Shown piece after piece: positions 14,214 through 20,928 of a stretch of 20,928 bases of DNA. The DNA lies in NCBI GenBank assembly GCA_012974475.1, contig JAAXQD010000196.1, positions 1 through 20,928 of the forward strand. Direction: 5' to 3'. The DNA is from Desulfobacterales bacterium (GTDB taxonomy: Bacteria > Desulfobacterota > Desulfobacteria > Desulfobacterales > UBA11574). Both the position numbers and the translations under genes were made by a program. A model generated the notes under the pieces. It was not told the origin of the DNA and did not search any database. It was given only the letters and a program-made list of their open reading frames with translations. Each line of letters begins with the position of its first letter. Position 1 is the first letter of the stretch.

Positions 14214-15706
14214 TATCTTGCCACCATTAGATTGATTATTTTAAGGAATAGATCCGGATAGATACCAAACAGAACCGAAGCAACTGCCGTAAAAAACAGG
14301 GGAATCACCATCAACATTATCAAGGGGGATCCTTCTTGAAAGCCCATTGATGGGTTGTCTCCGGGAGACCGTTTTCCAAAGAACGATGTATAAAAAACCG
14401 GTACGAAATAGCCTGCGTTGAGAAGGCTGCTCACCAGGATAACCGACAACAGGATCGTATTATTAATGTCCAGTGTTCCCAGTGCCAGGAACCATTTTGT
14501 TACGAAACCGCTCACCGGCGGGACGCCGATCATACTCAGGGAAGCGAGACCGAAGGCGATCATGGTAAAGGGCATGTTCCAGCCGATACCCCCCATTTCT
14601 GACACATTTTTTTTACGGGTTACCACGAAAATTGCCCCTGCGCAGAAAAAGAGGGTGATTTTTGCAAAGGCATGATTGGTGATGTGGATAATTCCGCCGG
14701 TGATGCTGTTGGGCGTCAACATGGCAACACCGAGAATGATATAAGAAAGCTGGCTGACGGTAGAATAGGCCAGTCTCATTTTTAGATTATTTTGGGTCAG
14801 TGCGATCATGGAAGCGACAATGATGGTAAAAGACGCCAGGTAAGCCGTAAAGGTTCCCAGGCCGAGTTGGTCGAGCAGGTTTACACCGAAAACCGAAAGC
14901 ATCACCCGGGCAACGGAGAATACGCCGACTTTGACCACCACAACTGCATGCAGCAGTGCGGACACCGGGGTGGGGGCCACCATCGCCGCAGGGAGCCAGC
15001 CGTGTATCGGCATGAGTGCGGCTTTGGCAAATCCAAAAATACACAAAATATAGGTAATTTTCACCAGAAGCGGCGATGCAGTGTGGGGGAAGATGCCCGA
15101 CGCAACATTGCCGATTGCAAAATCCAAGGTGCCGCACTGGACGTAAACCAAGACCATGGCCGGCAGCAGAAAAGCCTTGGAGGCGAACATGAGATAAACG
15201 ATATATTTCCGACCTCCGAAATACCCTTCCTCGTCTTGGTGGTGTGCCACCAGGGGATAGGTAAATATGGAGACGATTTCGTAAAACAGGTAGAGTGTAA
15301 AGAGATTGGCGGAAAATGCCGCTCCCATGGCACCGCCGACGGCGACGGCGTAACAGAAGTAAAATCTCGTCTGGGCGTGTTCGTCCAATCCGCGCATGTA
15401 GCCCATACAGTAAAATCCGGCCATGATCCATAAAAATGAGGAGGTCCCGGCGAAAAGAATGCCGAGTCCGTCCAGCTGGAACTTGACGCTGACGCCGGGA
15501 TAAAGGGTAAACATCGTGTATTCGTAAGACCCCCCTCCCAAAAGACGGGGCAAGAAATAGACCACGGATAAAAAGGTCAGGACCGCGCCACAGACAGACC
15601 ATGTTTCTCTAAGGTTCGGTTTGTTCTTCGAGGCCATAATAAGAAGCGCCGTAACCAGAGGAATCAGGGGCGTCAAAACGATTTTACTTGTTATAATGGT
15701 TTCCAT
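14213..15706 (-). CDS. Extra MrpD/NuoM-like proton-translocating subunit
   Basis: A 497-residue antiporter-like membrane subunit inserted between nuoK and the NuoL-like gene. All core ionisable residues are present: Glu143 (TLYLFYEIVS), Lys228 (FGFAKAALMPIHGWLPAAM), His253 and Lys259 (LLHAVVVVKVGVFSVAR), Lys349 (HAFAKITLFFCAGAIF) and Lys404 (SGFVTKWFLALG). It lacks the long NuoL C-terminal lateral helix. It resembles monovalent cation/H+ antiporter subunit D proteins. As nuoM, nuoN and a NuoL-like gene are also in the operon, this is a fourth pump-type subunit. No good Shine-Dalgarno is seen, and a 13-bp palindrome (CCTAAATTTTAGG, 15714-15726) sits just before the start. Gap to nuoK is 37 bp. 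Mrp-type cation exchange as a separate complex is the alternative. Confidence 0.87.
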   Translation of the reverse strand: METIITSKIVLTPLIPLVTALLIMASKNKPNLRETWSVCGAVLTFLSVVYFLPRLLGGGSYEYTMFTLYPGVSVKFQLDGLGILFAGTSSFLWIMAGFYCMGYMRGLDEHAQTRFYFCYAVAVGGAMGAAFSANLFTLYLFYEIVSIFTYPLVAHHQDEEGYFGGRKYIVYLMFASKAFLLPAMVLVYVQCGTLDFAIGNVASGIFPHTASPLLVKITYILCIFGFAKAALMPIHGWLPAAMVAPTPVSALLHAVVVVKVGVFSVARVMLSVFGVNLLDQLGLGTFTAYLASFTIIVASMIALTQNNLKMRLAYSTVSQLSYIILGVAMLTPNSITGGIIHITNHAFAKITLFFCAGAIFVVTRKKNVSEMGGIGWNMPFTMIAFGLASLSMIGVPPVSGFVTKWFLALGTLDINNTILLSVILVSSLLNAGYFVPVFYTSFFGKRSPGDNPSMGFQEGSPLIMLMVIPLFFTAVASVLFGIYPDLFLKIINLMVAR

Positions 15707-15743
15707 AAAAATGCCTAAATTTTAGGTCGACTATATCCTTCTC

Positions 15744-16064
15744 CTATCCATGAAGTTCTTTGACTTCGTTAGGATCGATGGATTGATACCTTCTGAAAAC
15801 AGCAAGTATAAAACTCACTACAATGGCCGCTTCTGCGGCGGCGATACCCATGATGAAAAGTGTTATCACCTGTCCCACGGCAGGATCGGGAGCCAGAAAA
15901 CGGTTAAACGCCATAAAGTTCACACCGGCTCCGTTTAGGACCAGCTCTGTGGAGACCAGCATGCCGATAAAGGACTTGTGCTGGATCAAACCGTAAATGC
16001 CGGCGACAAGGAGAAATACACCTAGAATCAGATAGGTGTTAAGATTATTACTGAGCATCATCAT
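15744..16064 (-). CDS. nuoK: NADH-quinone oxidoreductase subunit K
   Basis: Small three-helix membrane subunit of complex I (106 residues; typical about 100), related to MrpC. The two conserved membrane glutamates of the central proton path are visible in FIGMLVSTELVLNGAGVNF (Glu about 41) and MGIAAAEAAIVVSFIL (Glu about 77). The C-terminus has the RRYQSIDPNEVKELHG type end. Three consecutive ATG codons (16064, 16061, 16058) are possible starts; the first is given, with AAGG about 11 nt upstream. The gene overlaps the end of nuoJ by 17 bp, implying translational coupling. Confidence 0.95.
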   Translation of the reverse strand: MMMLSNNLNTYLILGVFLLVAGIYGLIQHKSFIGMLVSTELVLNGAGVNFMAFNRFLAPDPAVGQVITLFIMGIAAAEAAIVVSFILAVFRRYQSIDPNEVKELHG

Positions 16065-16629
16065 TCGGATAATTACCTTTTGCAGATCTTAAATGTTCTA
16101 TGGTTTTATATTCGTCCTCCCTGCCTCCCCGGGCCAGAATGATCGATCCGATAATCGCCACCAGAAGAACGATCGATATAAGTTCGAAAGCCAGGCAGTA
16201 GGTGTATAGGAATTCTTCTCCCAGGTGAGTGATTGAAAAATCCCTGTTTTCCGCAAGGGCAGGAACCCAGTCTGTTTTAAGGACACAGGCGATGAGAAGC
16301 AAAAAGGCCGTGGTCGCCGAAAAAATGGCTAAAAATTTATTTCGCCAATCTTTAATGGTCTTGTCTGCCACTTCGGTGGGGGTATATCCGACCATAATGC
16401 CGAAAACCAGGACAATACAAATAGCTCCCACATAGATGAGGATCTGCATCAATGTAAGAAACATGCTTCCCAGATAGAAATAAATGCCCGCGGTACCGAG
16501 GAATGCAACTGCAAGGCCCAAGACCGTGTGCATGAGGATTTTCGTTCTTATTGTGAGGATGCTTCCCAATATCACCAGAAGGATGAATGCAAAAAAGAGT
16601 CCTTCGGCAATGGTTTGGTAAAAAGTCAT
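16048..16629 (-). CDS. nuoJ: NADH-quinone oxidoreductase subunit J
   Basis: Five-helix membrane subunit of complex I, 193 residues (E. coli NuoJ is 184). It has the typical features ILGSILTIRTKILMHTVLGL near 20-40, FYLGSMFLTLMQILIYVGAICIVLVFGIM (51-79; this contains the TM3 Tyr-Val-Gly-Ala hinge seen to rearrange in complex I structures), and a last helix SIVLLVAIIGSIILAR. GGAGG lies upstream of the ATG with another GGAG closer, a strong ribosome site embedded in nuoI. Its ATG overlaps the nuoI stop by 4 bp (ATGA). The C-terminal tail is polar and carries the nuoK start. Confidence 0.95.
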   Translation of the reverse strand: MTFYQTIAEGLFFAFILLVILGSILTIRTKILMHTVLGLAVAFLGTAGIYFYLGSMFLTLMQILIYVGAICIVLVFGIMVGYTPTEVADKTIKDWRNKFLAIFSATTAFLLLIACVLKTDWVPALAENRDFSITHLGEEFLYTYCLAFELISIVLLVAIIGSIILARGGREDEYKTIEHLRSAKGNYPNDDAQ

Positions 16630-17069
16630 GTTCTCCGCTCCTCCAGCCGTTTGAGAATGTCGAAGTGAAACGCTTCTCTGGAAAAGGCCGCCAGGTTGTA
16701 TTCCTGGGAAAACTCCAGTGCGTCTTTCGGGCAGGATTCAACACATGCTCCACACAGGCTGCACTTGGTAAAGTCCAGCTCGAAAAGGACCAGGGTCTTC
16801 TTCTTTTCACCTTCCAATTTTTCACCTTTGATTTTGATACAGTCGGAAGGGCAGGCCTTTTCACACATTCCACAGCTTATACACAAAAAGGTGTTCTTCT
16901 CCGGGTCCAGAACCAGGTCGATATGGCCCCGGTAATTGGGTGTAATGTCGATTTCTTCCCTGGGATACTGCACGGTAACAATGGGTTGGAAAAGCGCCTT
17001 GAAGGTTACACCCAGTCCCTCTACCAGGCTTTTTCCCCCTGTATATATTTCTGAAAAATACTGCTTCAT
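16626..17069 (-). CDS. nuoI: NADH-quinone oxidoreductase subunit I (2x[4Fe-4S])
   Basis: Peripheral-arm ferredoxin-like subunit carrying two [4Fe-4S] clusters (N6a, N6b) that pass electrons toward NuoB. It has 147 residues. Both cysteine motifs are complete: CISCGMCEKACP (about 58-69) and CSLCGACVESCP (about 98-109). In most bacteria NuoI receives electrons from NuoG; no nuoG, nuoF or nuoE is encoded in this operon, so NuoI may be the entry point for a ferredoxin or another donor protein. Its start overlaps the nuoH stop by 4 bp (ATGA). The N-terminal amphipathic part (YTGGKSLVEGLGVTFKALF) is as expected for contact with NuoH. Confidence 0.96.
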   Translation of the reverse strand: MKQYFSEIYTGGKSLVEGLGVTFKALFQPIVTVQYPREEIDITPNYRGHIDLVLDPEKNTFLCISCGMCEKACPSDCIKIKGEKLEGEKKKTLVLFELDFTKCSLCGACVESCPKDALEFSQEYNLAAFSREAFHFDILKRLEERRT

Positions 17070-18049
17070 AGTTTAACTAGCACCGCTGTTATTAAGATAT
17101 TAACAAAAGAAAAGGGTACGAGATATTTCCAGGCAAAATTAAGCAGTTGATCAAATCGTACCCTGGGATAGGTCCACCGAATCATGATCATGAGAAACAA
17201 CAAAAAATAGACTTTCAGAAAAAACCAGACGATACCTAAATATTCACCGTAGGGTAGATGTGGTCCGTGCCAGCCTCCCAAGAAGAGAACCGCCGCCACC
17301 GAAGCCACGATAAACATGTTCGTATACTCTCCGATGAAAAAGAGCGAGAAACCCATTCCGCTGTATTCGGTGTGAAATCCTGCGGTGAGTTCGCTTTCAG
17401 CTTCCGGAAGGTCGAAAGGAGCGCGGTTGGTCTCAGCGACTCCGGCAATGACGTAAATAAGGAACGCAAGCGGCTGCAGAAAAACGAACCATATTTTTTC
17501 CTGTGCGCCGACAATTTCTTTAAGACTGAATGTATTACACATGAGGACCACAGCGAGCATTGAAAGCAGAATTGGTATTTCAAAAGCAATGGACTGGGCC
17601 ACGGCACGCATGGCACCGAACATGGCATATTTATTGTTGGAACCCCATCCAGCGACCAAAAGCGCCATGACGTTGACGGATCCCATTGAAACGATGAAAA
17701 TGAGGCCCAGGTTCAGATCTCTGGCCTGAAGTTTTTCGCTGAATGGAATCACGAGAAGGGGAAGGATAACCGGTGTAAATGACAACAGCGGCGCCACCCT
17801 AAAAAGGGTGCGATCCACCTTGAATGGAATCAGCAACTCTTTTCCCAAAAGCTTTACGCCATCGACAATCAGTTGCAAGATGCCGTGAAATCCCACTTCC
17901 ATGGGCCCGGGACGTCGTTGAACATGGGCGGCAATCTTTCGTTCCAGATACCCCATCATGATGGCGTTTAAGAAAAGAAATGATATGATGATGATGACGG
18001 CGATCAGCATCCGGATCAGTTCAGGCGGTAGTATCGAAATCGTTTCCAT
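17066..18049 (-). CDS. nuoH: NADH-quinone oxidoreductase subunit H
   Basis: Membrane subunit that forms the quinone chamber together with NuoB and NuoD. It has 327 residues (typical 320-340) with eight predicted helices. Conserved pieces: YLERKIAAHVQRRPGPMEVGFHGILQ (35-60), LIVDGVKLLGKELLIPFKVD, AGWGSNNKYAMFGAMRAVAQSIAFEIP, and the acidic loop ETNRAPFDLPEAESELTAGFHTEYSG, all hallmarks of NuoH. No clear Shine-Dalgarno precedes the ATG at 18049; a 35-bp gap separates it from nuoD. The NuoH-NuoI-NuoJ-NuoK order, without nuoEFG between D and H, matches the 11-subunit-type complex I gene order. Confidence 0.96.
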   Translation of the reverse strand: METISILPPELIRMLIAVIIIISFLFLNAIMMGYLERKIAAHVQRRPGPMEVGFHGILQLIVDGVKLLGKELLIPFKVDRTLFRVAPLLSFTPVILPLLVIPFSEKLQARDLNLGLIFIVSMGSVNVMALLVAGWGSNNKYAMFGAMRAVAQSIAFEIPILLSMLAVVLMCNTFSLKEIVGAQEKIWFVFLQPLAFLIYVIAGVAETNRAPFDLPEAESELTAGFHTEYSGMGFSLFFIGEYTNMFIVASVAAVLFLGGWHGPHLPYGEYLGIVWFFLKVYFLLFLMIMIRWTYPRVRFDQLLNFAWKYLVPFSFVNILITAVLVKL

Positions 18050-18084
18050 AAGTTAAATCAGTATCTGCATTTCAATTTTATATT

Positions 18085-19197
18085 CTATCGATCCATTTCC
18101 GGTATCACGAGATCGAAGCTTCCCAGGATAGAGACCAGGTCGGGCAAAAGAATCCCGCGTCCCAGCTCCGGGAGGCAGCTCAAGTTGGAATAAGACGGGA
18201 CCCTGACCTTCAACCGATATGGAACGCCGGTTCCATCCCCCACCAGATAATAGGAAAGTTCTCCCCTTGCCGCTTCCACGGCGAAATTGCAGTCGCCTGG
18301 ACTCAGTTTAATATTTTTAGGCACCTTGGCTCGAACCGGTCCCTCGGGAAGCCGGTCCAGAGCCTGTTCGATAATTCTAAGGCTCTGCTCCATTTCTCGG
18401 ACACGAACCATGTAACGATCCAGACAATCCCCTTGCTCTCCCACCGGAACCTCAAAATCAAATTCGGGATAAATAGAATAGGGTTCATTCTTTCGAACAT
18501 CATAAGCAATTCCCGACCCCCTCAGGTTCGGACCGGTCATTCCGTATCGAAGCGCCATATCTGGTGACACAATCCCGATATTTTCCGTACGTTTGATGAA
18601 AATAATATTTTTTGTCACCAGTTTTTCATAGATCACGAAACGTTTGCGGAGGCGCTTGATAAAGGCGCGGGTAGAATCCACGAACTTATCGTCGATGTCT
18701 TGATTAACCCCACCGAAACGATAATAGCAGTAAGTCAGCCTGGAACCGGTGATATCTTCAAGAATATCCAGTATGTGCTCACGATCATCGAACCCATAAA
18801 GAATGGGGGTAAAAGCGCCAAGGTCGAGAAGGTAAGCTCCAAGCCAGAGTAAATGACTGGCGACCCGGTTAAGCTCCGAGGTGATGACTCGAATGTATTC
18901 CGCCCTTCTGGGCACCTCGATGCCCGCTTTCCTTTCGACAAGAGAGACATATCCGTGATTGTACGGAAGGGCGCAGACATAATCCATTCTTGCGGTATTT
19001 GGCATAAAGCTCTGACACGGTCTCGACTCCGCCATCTTTTCATGCATGCGATGGATAAACCCGAGCACCGGTTGGGGGTCGAGAACATATTCTCCGCTCA
19101 TCTCCAACACAATCAGAAGAACCCCGTGTGTACTGGGATGCTGGGGCCCCATATTTAGAAAGAAACGGTTTTTTTTCTGGAAATCTGATTCAAGCAT
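18085..19197 (-). CDS. nuoD: NADH-quinone oxidoreductase subunit D
   Basis: The 49-kDa-type subunit of the complex I connecting module, homologous to the large subunit of [NiFe] hydrogenases but without the nickel ligand cysteines; it lines the quinone site. It has 370 residues, at the short end of the family. Motifs: MGPQHPSTHGVLL (16-28), HRMHEKMAESRP, the RMDYVCALPYNHGY segment, ITSELNRVASHLLWLGAYLLDLGAFTP, YRFGGVNQDI, and the C-terminal IPEMDR in place of the NiFe cysteine motif. No Shine-Dalgarno is evident before the ATG at 19197. nuoC ends 23 bp upstream, as a separate gene rather than the CD fusion found in E. coli. Confidence 0.95.
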   Translation of the reverse strand: MLESDFQKKNRFFLNMGPQHPSTHGVLLIVLEMSGEYVLDPQPVLGFIHRMHEKMAESRPCQSFMPNTARMDYVCALPYNHGYVSLVERKAGIEVPRRAEYIRVITSELNRVASHLLWLGAYLLDLGAFTPILYGFDDREHILDILEDITGSRLTYCYYRFGGVNQDIDDKFVDSTRAFIKRLRKRFVIYEKLVTKNIIFIKRTENIGIVSPDMALRYGMTGPNLRGSGIAYDVRKNEPYSIYPEFDFEVPVGEQGDCLDRYMVRVREMEQSLRIIEQALDRLPEGPVRAKVPKNIKLSPGDCNFAVEAARGELSYYLVGDGTGVPYRLKVRVPSYSNLSCLPELGRGILLPDLVSILGSFDLVIPEMDR

Positions 19198-19220
19198 AAT
19201 GCATTTTATTTTTTTATTGG

Positions 19221-19784
19221 TTACGAATCGATACTGTCGGTCGACGAGGCCTTGGCGTCGGTGTCGGCATCGACGGATTCTAAAGCTTCAGGGGGCCACG
19301 AGACCTTCTCAAGGGATTTCAATTTTTTCTCTTCTTTCAGTAAAGGATGAAAATCCGTATCTTCATCAGAAAGCAAAAGTGGTTTTAAATTGGGATGGCC
19401 CTCAAAGTTTATACCGTATAAATCGCGGGTTTCTCTCTCATGCCAGTCCGCCCCCTGATAGATGTCGCATATGCTGGGGAGGGACATATCCTCCGGAACG
19501 GAGACTTGACCCTTAATTCGATAGAGCCGATCAAACCTGGCGAACTGATAGACCCCATTCAGACCGGAAGTCGTCCCTTCCTCTGTTTCTTCGGGCAGAA
19601 CATGAAACCCCGTTACAAAGACCAGAAAAAAGCCCTGATCATAAGCTTTTTGGGCAAATTTTCGAACCTGGTTCACTTCCAGGGCAACTTCCAGGTGATA
19701 TCCCCGCTGGTTGTAGTCGGTTTCAGTTGCATTGAACTCGTGAAACAGGATGTCTTGTTTAAAATTTGTGGTTTCTTGGGCCAT
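19221..19784 (-). CDS. nuoC: NADH-quinone oxidoreductase subunit C
   Basis: The 30-kDa-type subunit of the peripheral arm, with no cofactor; 187 residues. The typical block is WHERETRDLYGINFEGHPNLKPLLL followed by DEDTDFHPLLK (about 105-140). A longer open frame reaches 19922 but overlaps nuoB in another frame with a low-complexity, non-homologous extension. The start chosen is the ATG at 19784, whose A is shared with the nuoB stop (TAATG), giving translational coupling; an AAGGA lies about 14 nt upstream. The C-terminal tail (KASSTDSIDS) is acidic and Ser/Asp-rich, probably disordered, and longer than in many homologues. Confidence 0.94.
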   Translation of the reverse strand: MAQETTNFKQDILFHEFNATETDYNQRGYHLEVALEVNQVRKFAQKAYDQGFFLVFVTGFHVLPEETEEGTTSGLNGVYQFARFDRLYRIKGQVSVPEDMSLPSICDIYQGADWHERETRDLYGINFEGHPNLKPLLLSDEDTDFHPLLKEEKKLKSLEKVSWPPEALESVDADTDAKASSTDSIDS

Positions 19785-20404
19785 TATTTTAGTTTTAATC
19801 CTTTCACTTTCCTTAACGGTGATCCAGGATGACGATTTTGAGGTAAAGGATGCCGAACGCCGGTAATCTTTTCCTGAAGTTTCAGAATTCCTTCCAGCAG
19901 ACCTTCGGGTCGGGGCGGACATCCGGGAACATAGACATCGACCGGTATGAGCTTGTCGACCCCTTCAATGATGTTATAATTTTCCTTAACTTTGAAAGGG
20001 CCGCCGGAAATGGCACAGTTCCCCATGGCAATGACCCACTTGGGGGATGGCATTTGTTCATAAAGGGTGAGGACTACCGGGGCGAGTTTTTTATTGACCG
20101 TTCCTGCAACGATCATCAGATCCGCCTGTCTTGGCGAGGGTCTGAAGACTTCAGATCCGTATCTGGAGATATCGAAACGGGCCATGCCGGTTCCCATCAT
20201 TTCTATTGCACAGCAGGCAATCCCGAACGTCATGGGCCAAAGGGAATTCGCTTGACACAGCTTGAGTATTGTGTCCGAAAGCTTCATGCGCGATATGGGC
20301 CCTGCGCTGTCTTCGATAACAGGCTTGCAAGATTCAGATTTTAAATGTTCGACATAAGCTTCCAAATCAGGTTGGTTCACCGAATTTTTATTTTCCTTTC
20401 CCAC
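19784..20404 (-). CDS. nuoB: NADH-quinone oxidoreductase subunit B (N2 cluster)
   Basis: The PSST/20-kDa-type subunit that holds the terminal [4Fe-4S] cluster N2, which reduces quinone. It has 206 residues, with an N-terminal extension of about 40 residues before the core. Cluster ligands are Cys64-Cys65 (GIACCAIEMM), Cys130 (MGNCAISGG) and Cys162 (PGCPPRPEGLL). MARFDISRYGSEVFRPSPRQADLMIVAGTV is typical. The start is a GTG at 20404 with AAAGGAG 7 nt upstream; it lies inside nuoA, overlapping its end by 28 bp. The basic C-terminal tail (HPGSPLRKVKGLKLK) runs to the nuoC start. Confidence 0.96.
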   Translation of the reverse strand: MGKENKNSVNQPDLEAYVEHLKSESCKPVIEDSAGPISRMKLSDTILKLCQANSLWPMTFGIACCAIEMMGTGMARFDISRYGSEVFRPSPRQADLMIVAGTVNKKLAPVVLTLYEQMPSPKWVIAMGNCAISGGPFKVKENYNIIEGVDKLIPVDVYVPGCPPRPEGLLEGILKLQEKITGVRHPLPQNRHPGSPLRKVKGLKLK

Positions 20405-20772
20405 GTAAAGACTCCTTTAACCCAGGCATAAACAATGGCAAGGATCAAAATACCTAAGAATATAAAAACCTCGACAATTCCTCGAGTGGCGGACACTTTG
20501 TCAAAGGCTGCGGCAACCGGAAACAGAAACAGGAGGTCGACATCAAATGCCAGAAAAATCAGGGCGTAAAGATAATAGGCGACGCCGTAACGGTAATCCC
20601 ATGCATCACCGTAAGTTTCCATCCCGCATTCGTAGGTGTCGCGTGTCGTTTTCAAATGGGTTCTTTTGGGGCGAACGAACCAATTGATGATAAACGGCGT
20701 AAAACCGCCGATAAAACCTACGATGAGGAAAAGAAAGATATACATGTAATCTAAAAGTGCAGATTCCGTCAT
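20377..20772 (-). CDS. nuoA: NADH-quinone oxidoreductase subunit A
   Basis: First gene of the operon: three-helix membrane subunit of complex I, 131 residues from the ATG at 20772. Features: an N-terminal helix (YIFLFLIVGFIGGFTPFIINWF), the loop DTYECGMETYGDAW with the conserved Glu-Cys-Gly, the acidic second helix YALIFLAFDVDLLFLFPVAAAF, and a third helix GIVEVFIFLGILILAIVYAW. A longer start at 20829 (150 residues, GAGG 10 nt upstream) is possible, but that ATG is inside a terminator-like hairpin and the extra residues are not typical. GGGA precedes the chosen ATG at a distance of about 8 nt. The promoter lies about 100 bp upstream. Confidence 0.9.
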   Translation of the reverse strand: MTESALLDYMYIFLFLIVGFIGGFTPFIINWFVRPKRTHLKTTRDTYECGMETYGDAWDYRYGVAYYLYALIFLAFDVDLLFLFPVAAAFDKVSATRGIVEVFIFLGILILAIVYAWVKGVFTWERKIKIR

Positions 20773-20806
20773 TTCAACAATCCCATAAATCCGGTCACTC
20801 AAGAGC

Positions 20807-20834
20807 AAAAAAAATGCCGATGGAGGCATTTTTT
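20807..20834 (-). terminator. Terminator-like hairpin in the nuo leader (possible attenuator)
   Basis: Read on the - strand, AAAAAATGCC (20834-20825), a 6-nt loop (20824-20819) and GGCATTTTTT (20818-20809) form a perfect 10-bp stem that runs into eight consecutive Ts (20814-20807). It lies between the predicted promoter and the nuoA start, so it could stop or pause transcription before the operon. As the stem has only four G-C/C-G pairs, its strength is uncertain. Confidence 0.5.
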
Positions 20835-20870
20835 GAAAACCTCATTAACCAAACATTAATTAACGAGAAT

Positions 20871-20899
20871 CTCATATTTTTTTAAATCAAAATTGTCAA
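20871..20899 (-). promoter_or_regulatory. nuoA: Sigma70-type promoter of the nuo operon
   Basis: On the - strand, TTGACA (20899-20894) is a perfect -35. After a 17-nt spacer, TATGAG (20876-20871) serves as -10 (4 of 6 matches). The predicted start of transcription is near 20864, giving a leader of about 90 nt before the nuoA ATG. The region is AT-rich on both sides, as expected for a strong promoter. Confidence 0.65.
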
Positions 20900-20928
20900 G
20901 AGCTGTTTTAATTTTTTAAAATCTGATG

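Noticed and set aside
14787..15602. Long open frames overlapping the 497-residue subunit (271 residues on -, 213 residues on +)
   Set aside because: Compositionally odd (Arg/His/Gly-rich), no recognisable motifs, and they overlap a clear membrane protein gene; shadows of a GC-rich third-position pattern.
19785..19922. N-terminal extension of nuoC (start at 19922)
   Set aside because: It would overlap nuoB fully in another frame and has no NuoC similarity; the TAATG-coupled ATG at 19784 fits the family.

Overview
The window looks like chromosome of an anaerobic Deltaproteobacterium (Desulfobacterota, sulfate-reducer or syntroph type). This is inferred from three things: a NuoABCDHIJK-type complex I cluster without the NADH-oxidising NuoEFG module, an ADP-forming acyl-CoA synthetase, and many small palindromic intergenic repeats. 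No rRNA, tRNA, CRISPR array, transposase or phage gene was seen. Genus-level assignment is not possible from the sequence alone.

Left part (1-4583, + strand): the last two genes of what is probably a branched-chain amino acid-type ABC importer (livG, livF; permease and binding-protein genes would lie left of the window), then a FlK-like hotdog acyl-CoA thioesterase and a fused 676-residue ADP-forming acyl-CoA synthetase. Together they suggest uptake of an amino or carboxylic acid and handling of its CoA thioester, with ATP made by substrate-level phosphorylation.

Middle part (4590-7664, + strand): a 131-bp palindromic element, then an amidoligase-family gene followed by two tandem class II glutamine amidotransferase (GATase II) paralogues. 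The second paralogue has the full catalytic set. The first keeps Cys2 but has lost the equivalents of the catalytic Arg, Asn and Asp. This looks like a compact, probably uncharacterised amide-forming system with an active/pseudoenzyme pair, and it is the best candidate here for undescribed biology. A convergent junction follows. On the - strand come a secreted DUF3124-like protein (7772-8266) and a 75-residue membrane protein (8315-8542), then about 420 bp without a credible gene.

Right part (8963-20899, - strand): a long operon transcribed leftward from a near-consensus sigma70 promoter at the right edge: nuoA-B-C-D-H-I-J-K, an MrpD/NuoM-like 497-residue subunit, an 82-residue membrane protein, a NuoL-like 589-residue subunit, nuoM and nuoN. 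Genes mostly overlap or sit a few bases apart. The complex would have four antiporter-type subunits rather than three, and no NADH dehydrogenase module, so its electron donor is probably not NADH bound by NuoF. The leader carries a terminator-like hairpin, and a 144-bp palindromic element sits between nuoM and nuoN.

Five separate palindromic or inverted-repeat elements (3-129, 953-1050, 4590-4720, 6684-6917, 10401-10544) occupy intergenic gaps. The first and third share their right-hand end sequence, which points to a dispersed mobile repeat family.
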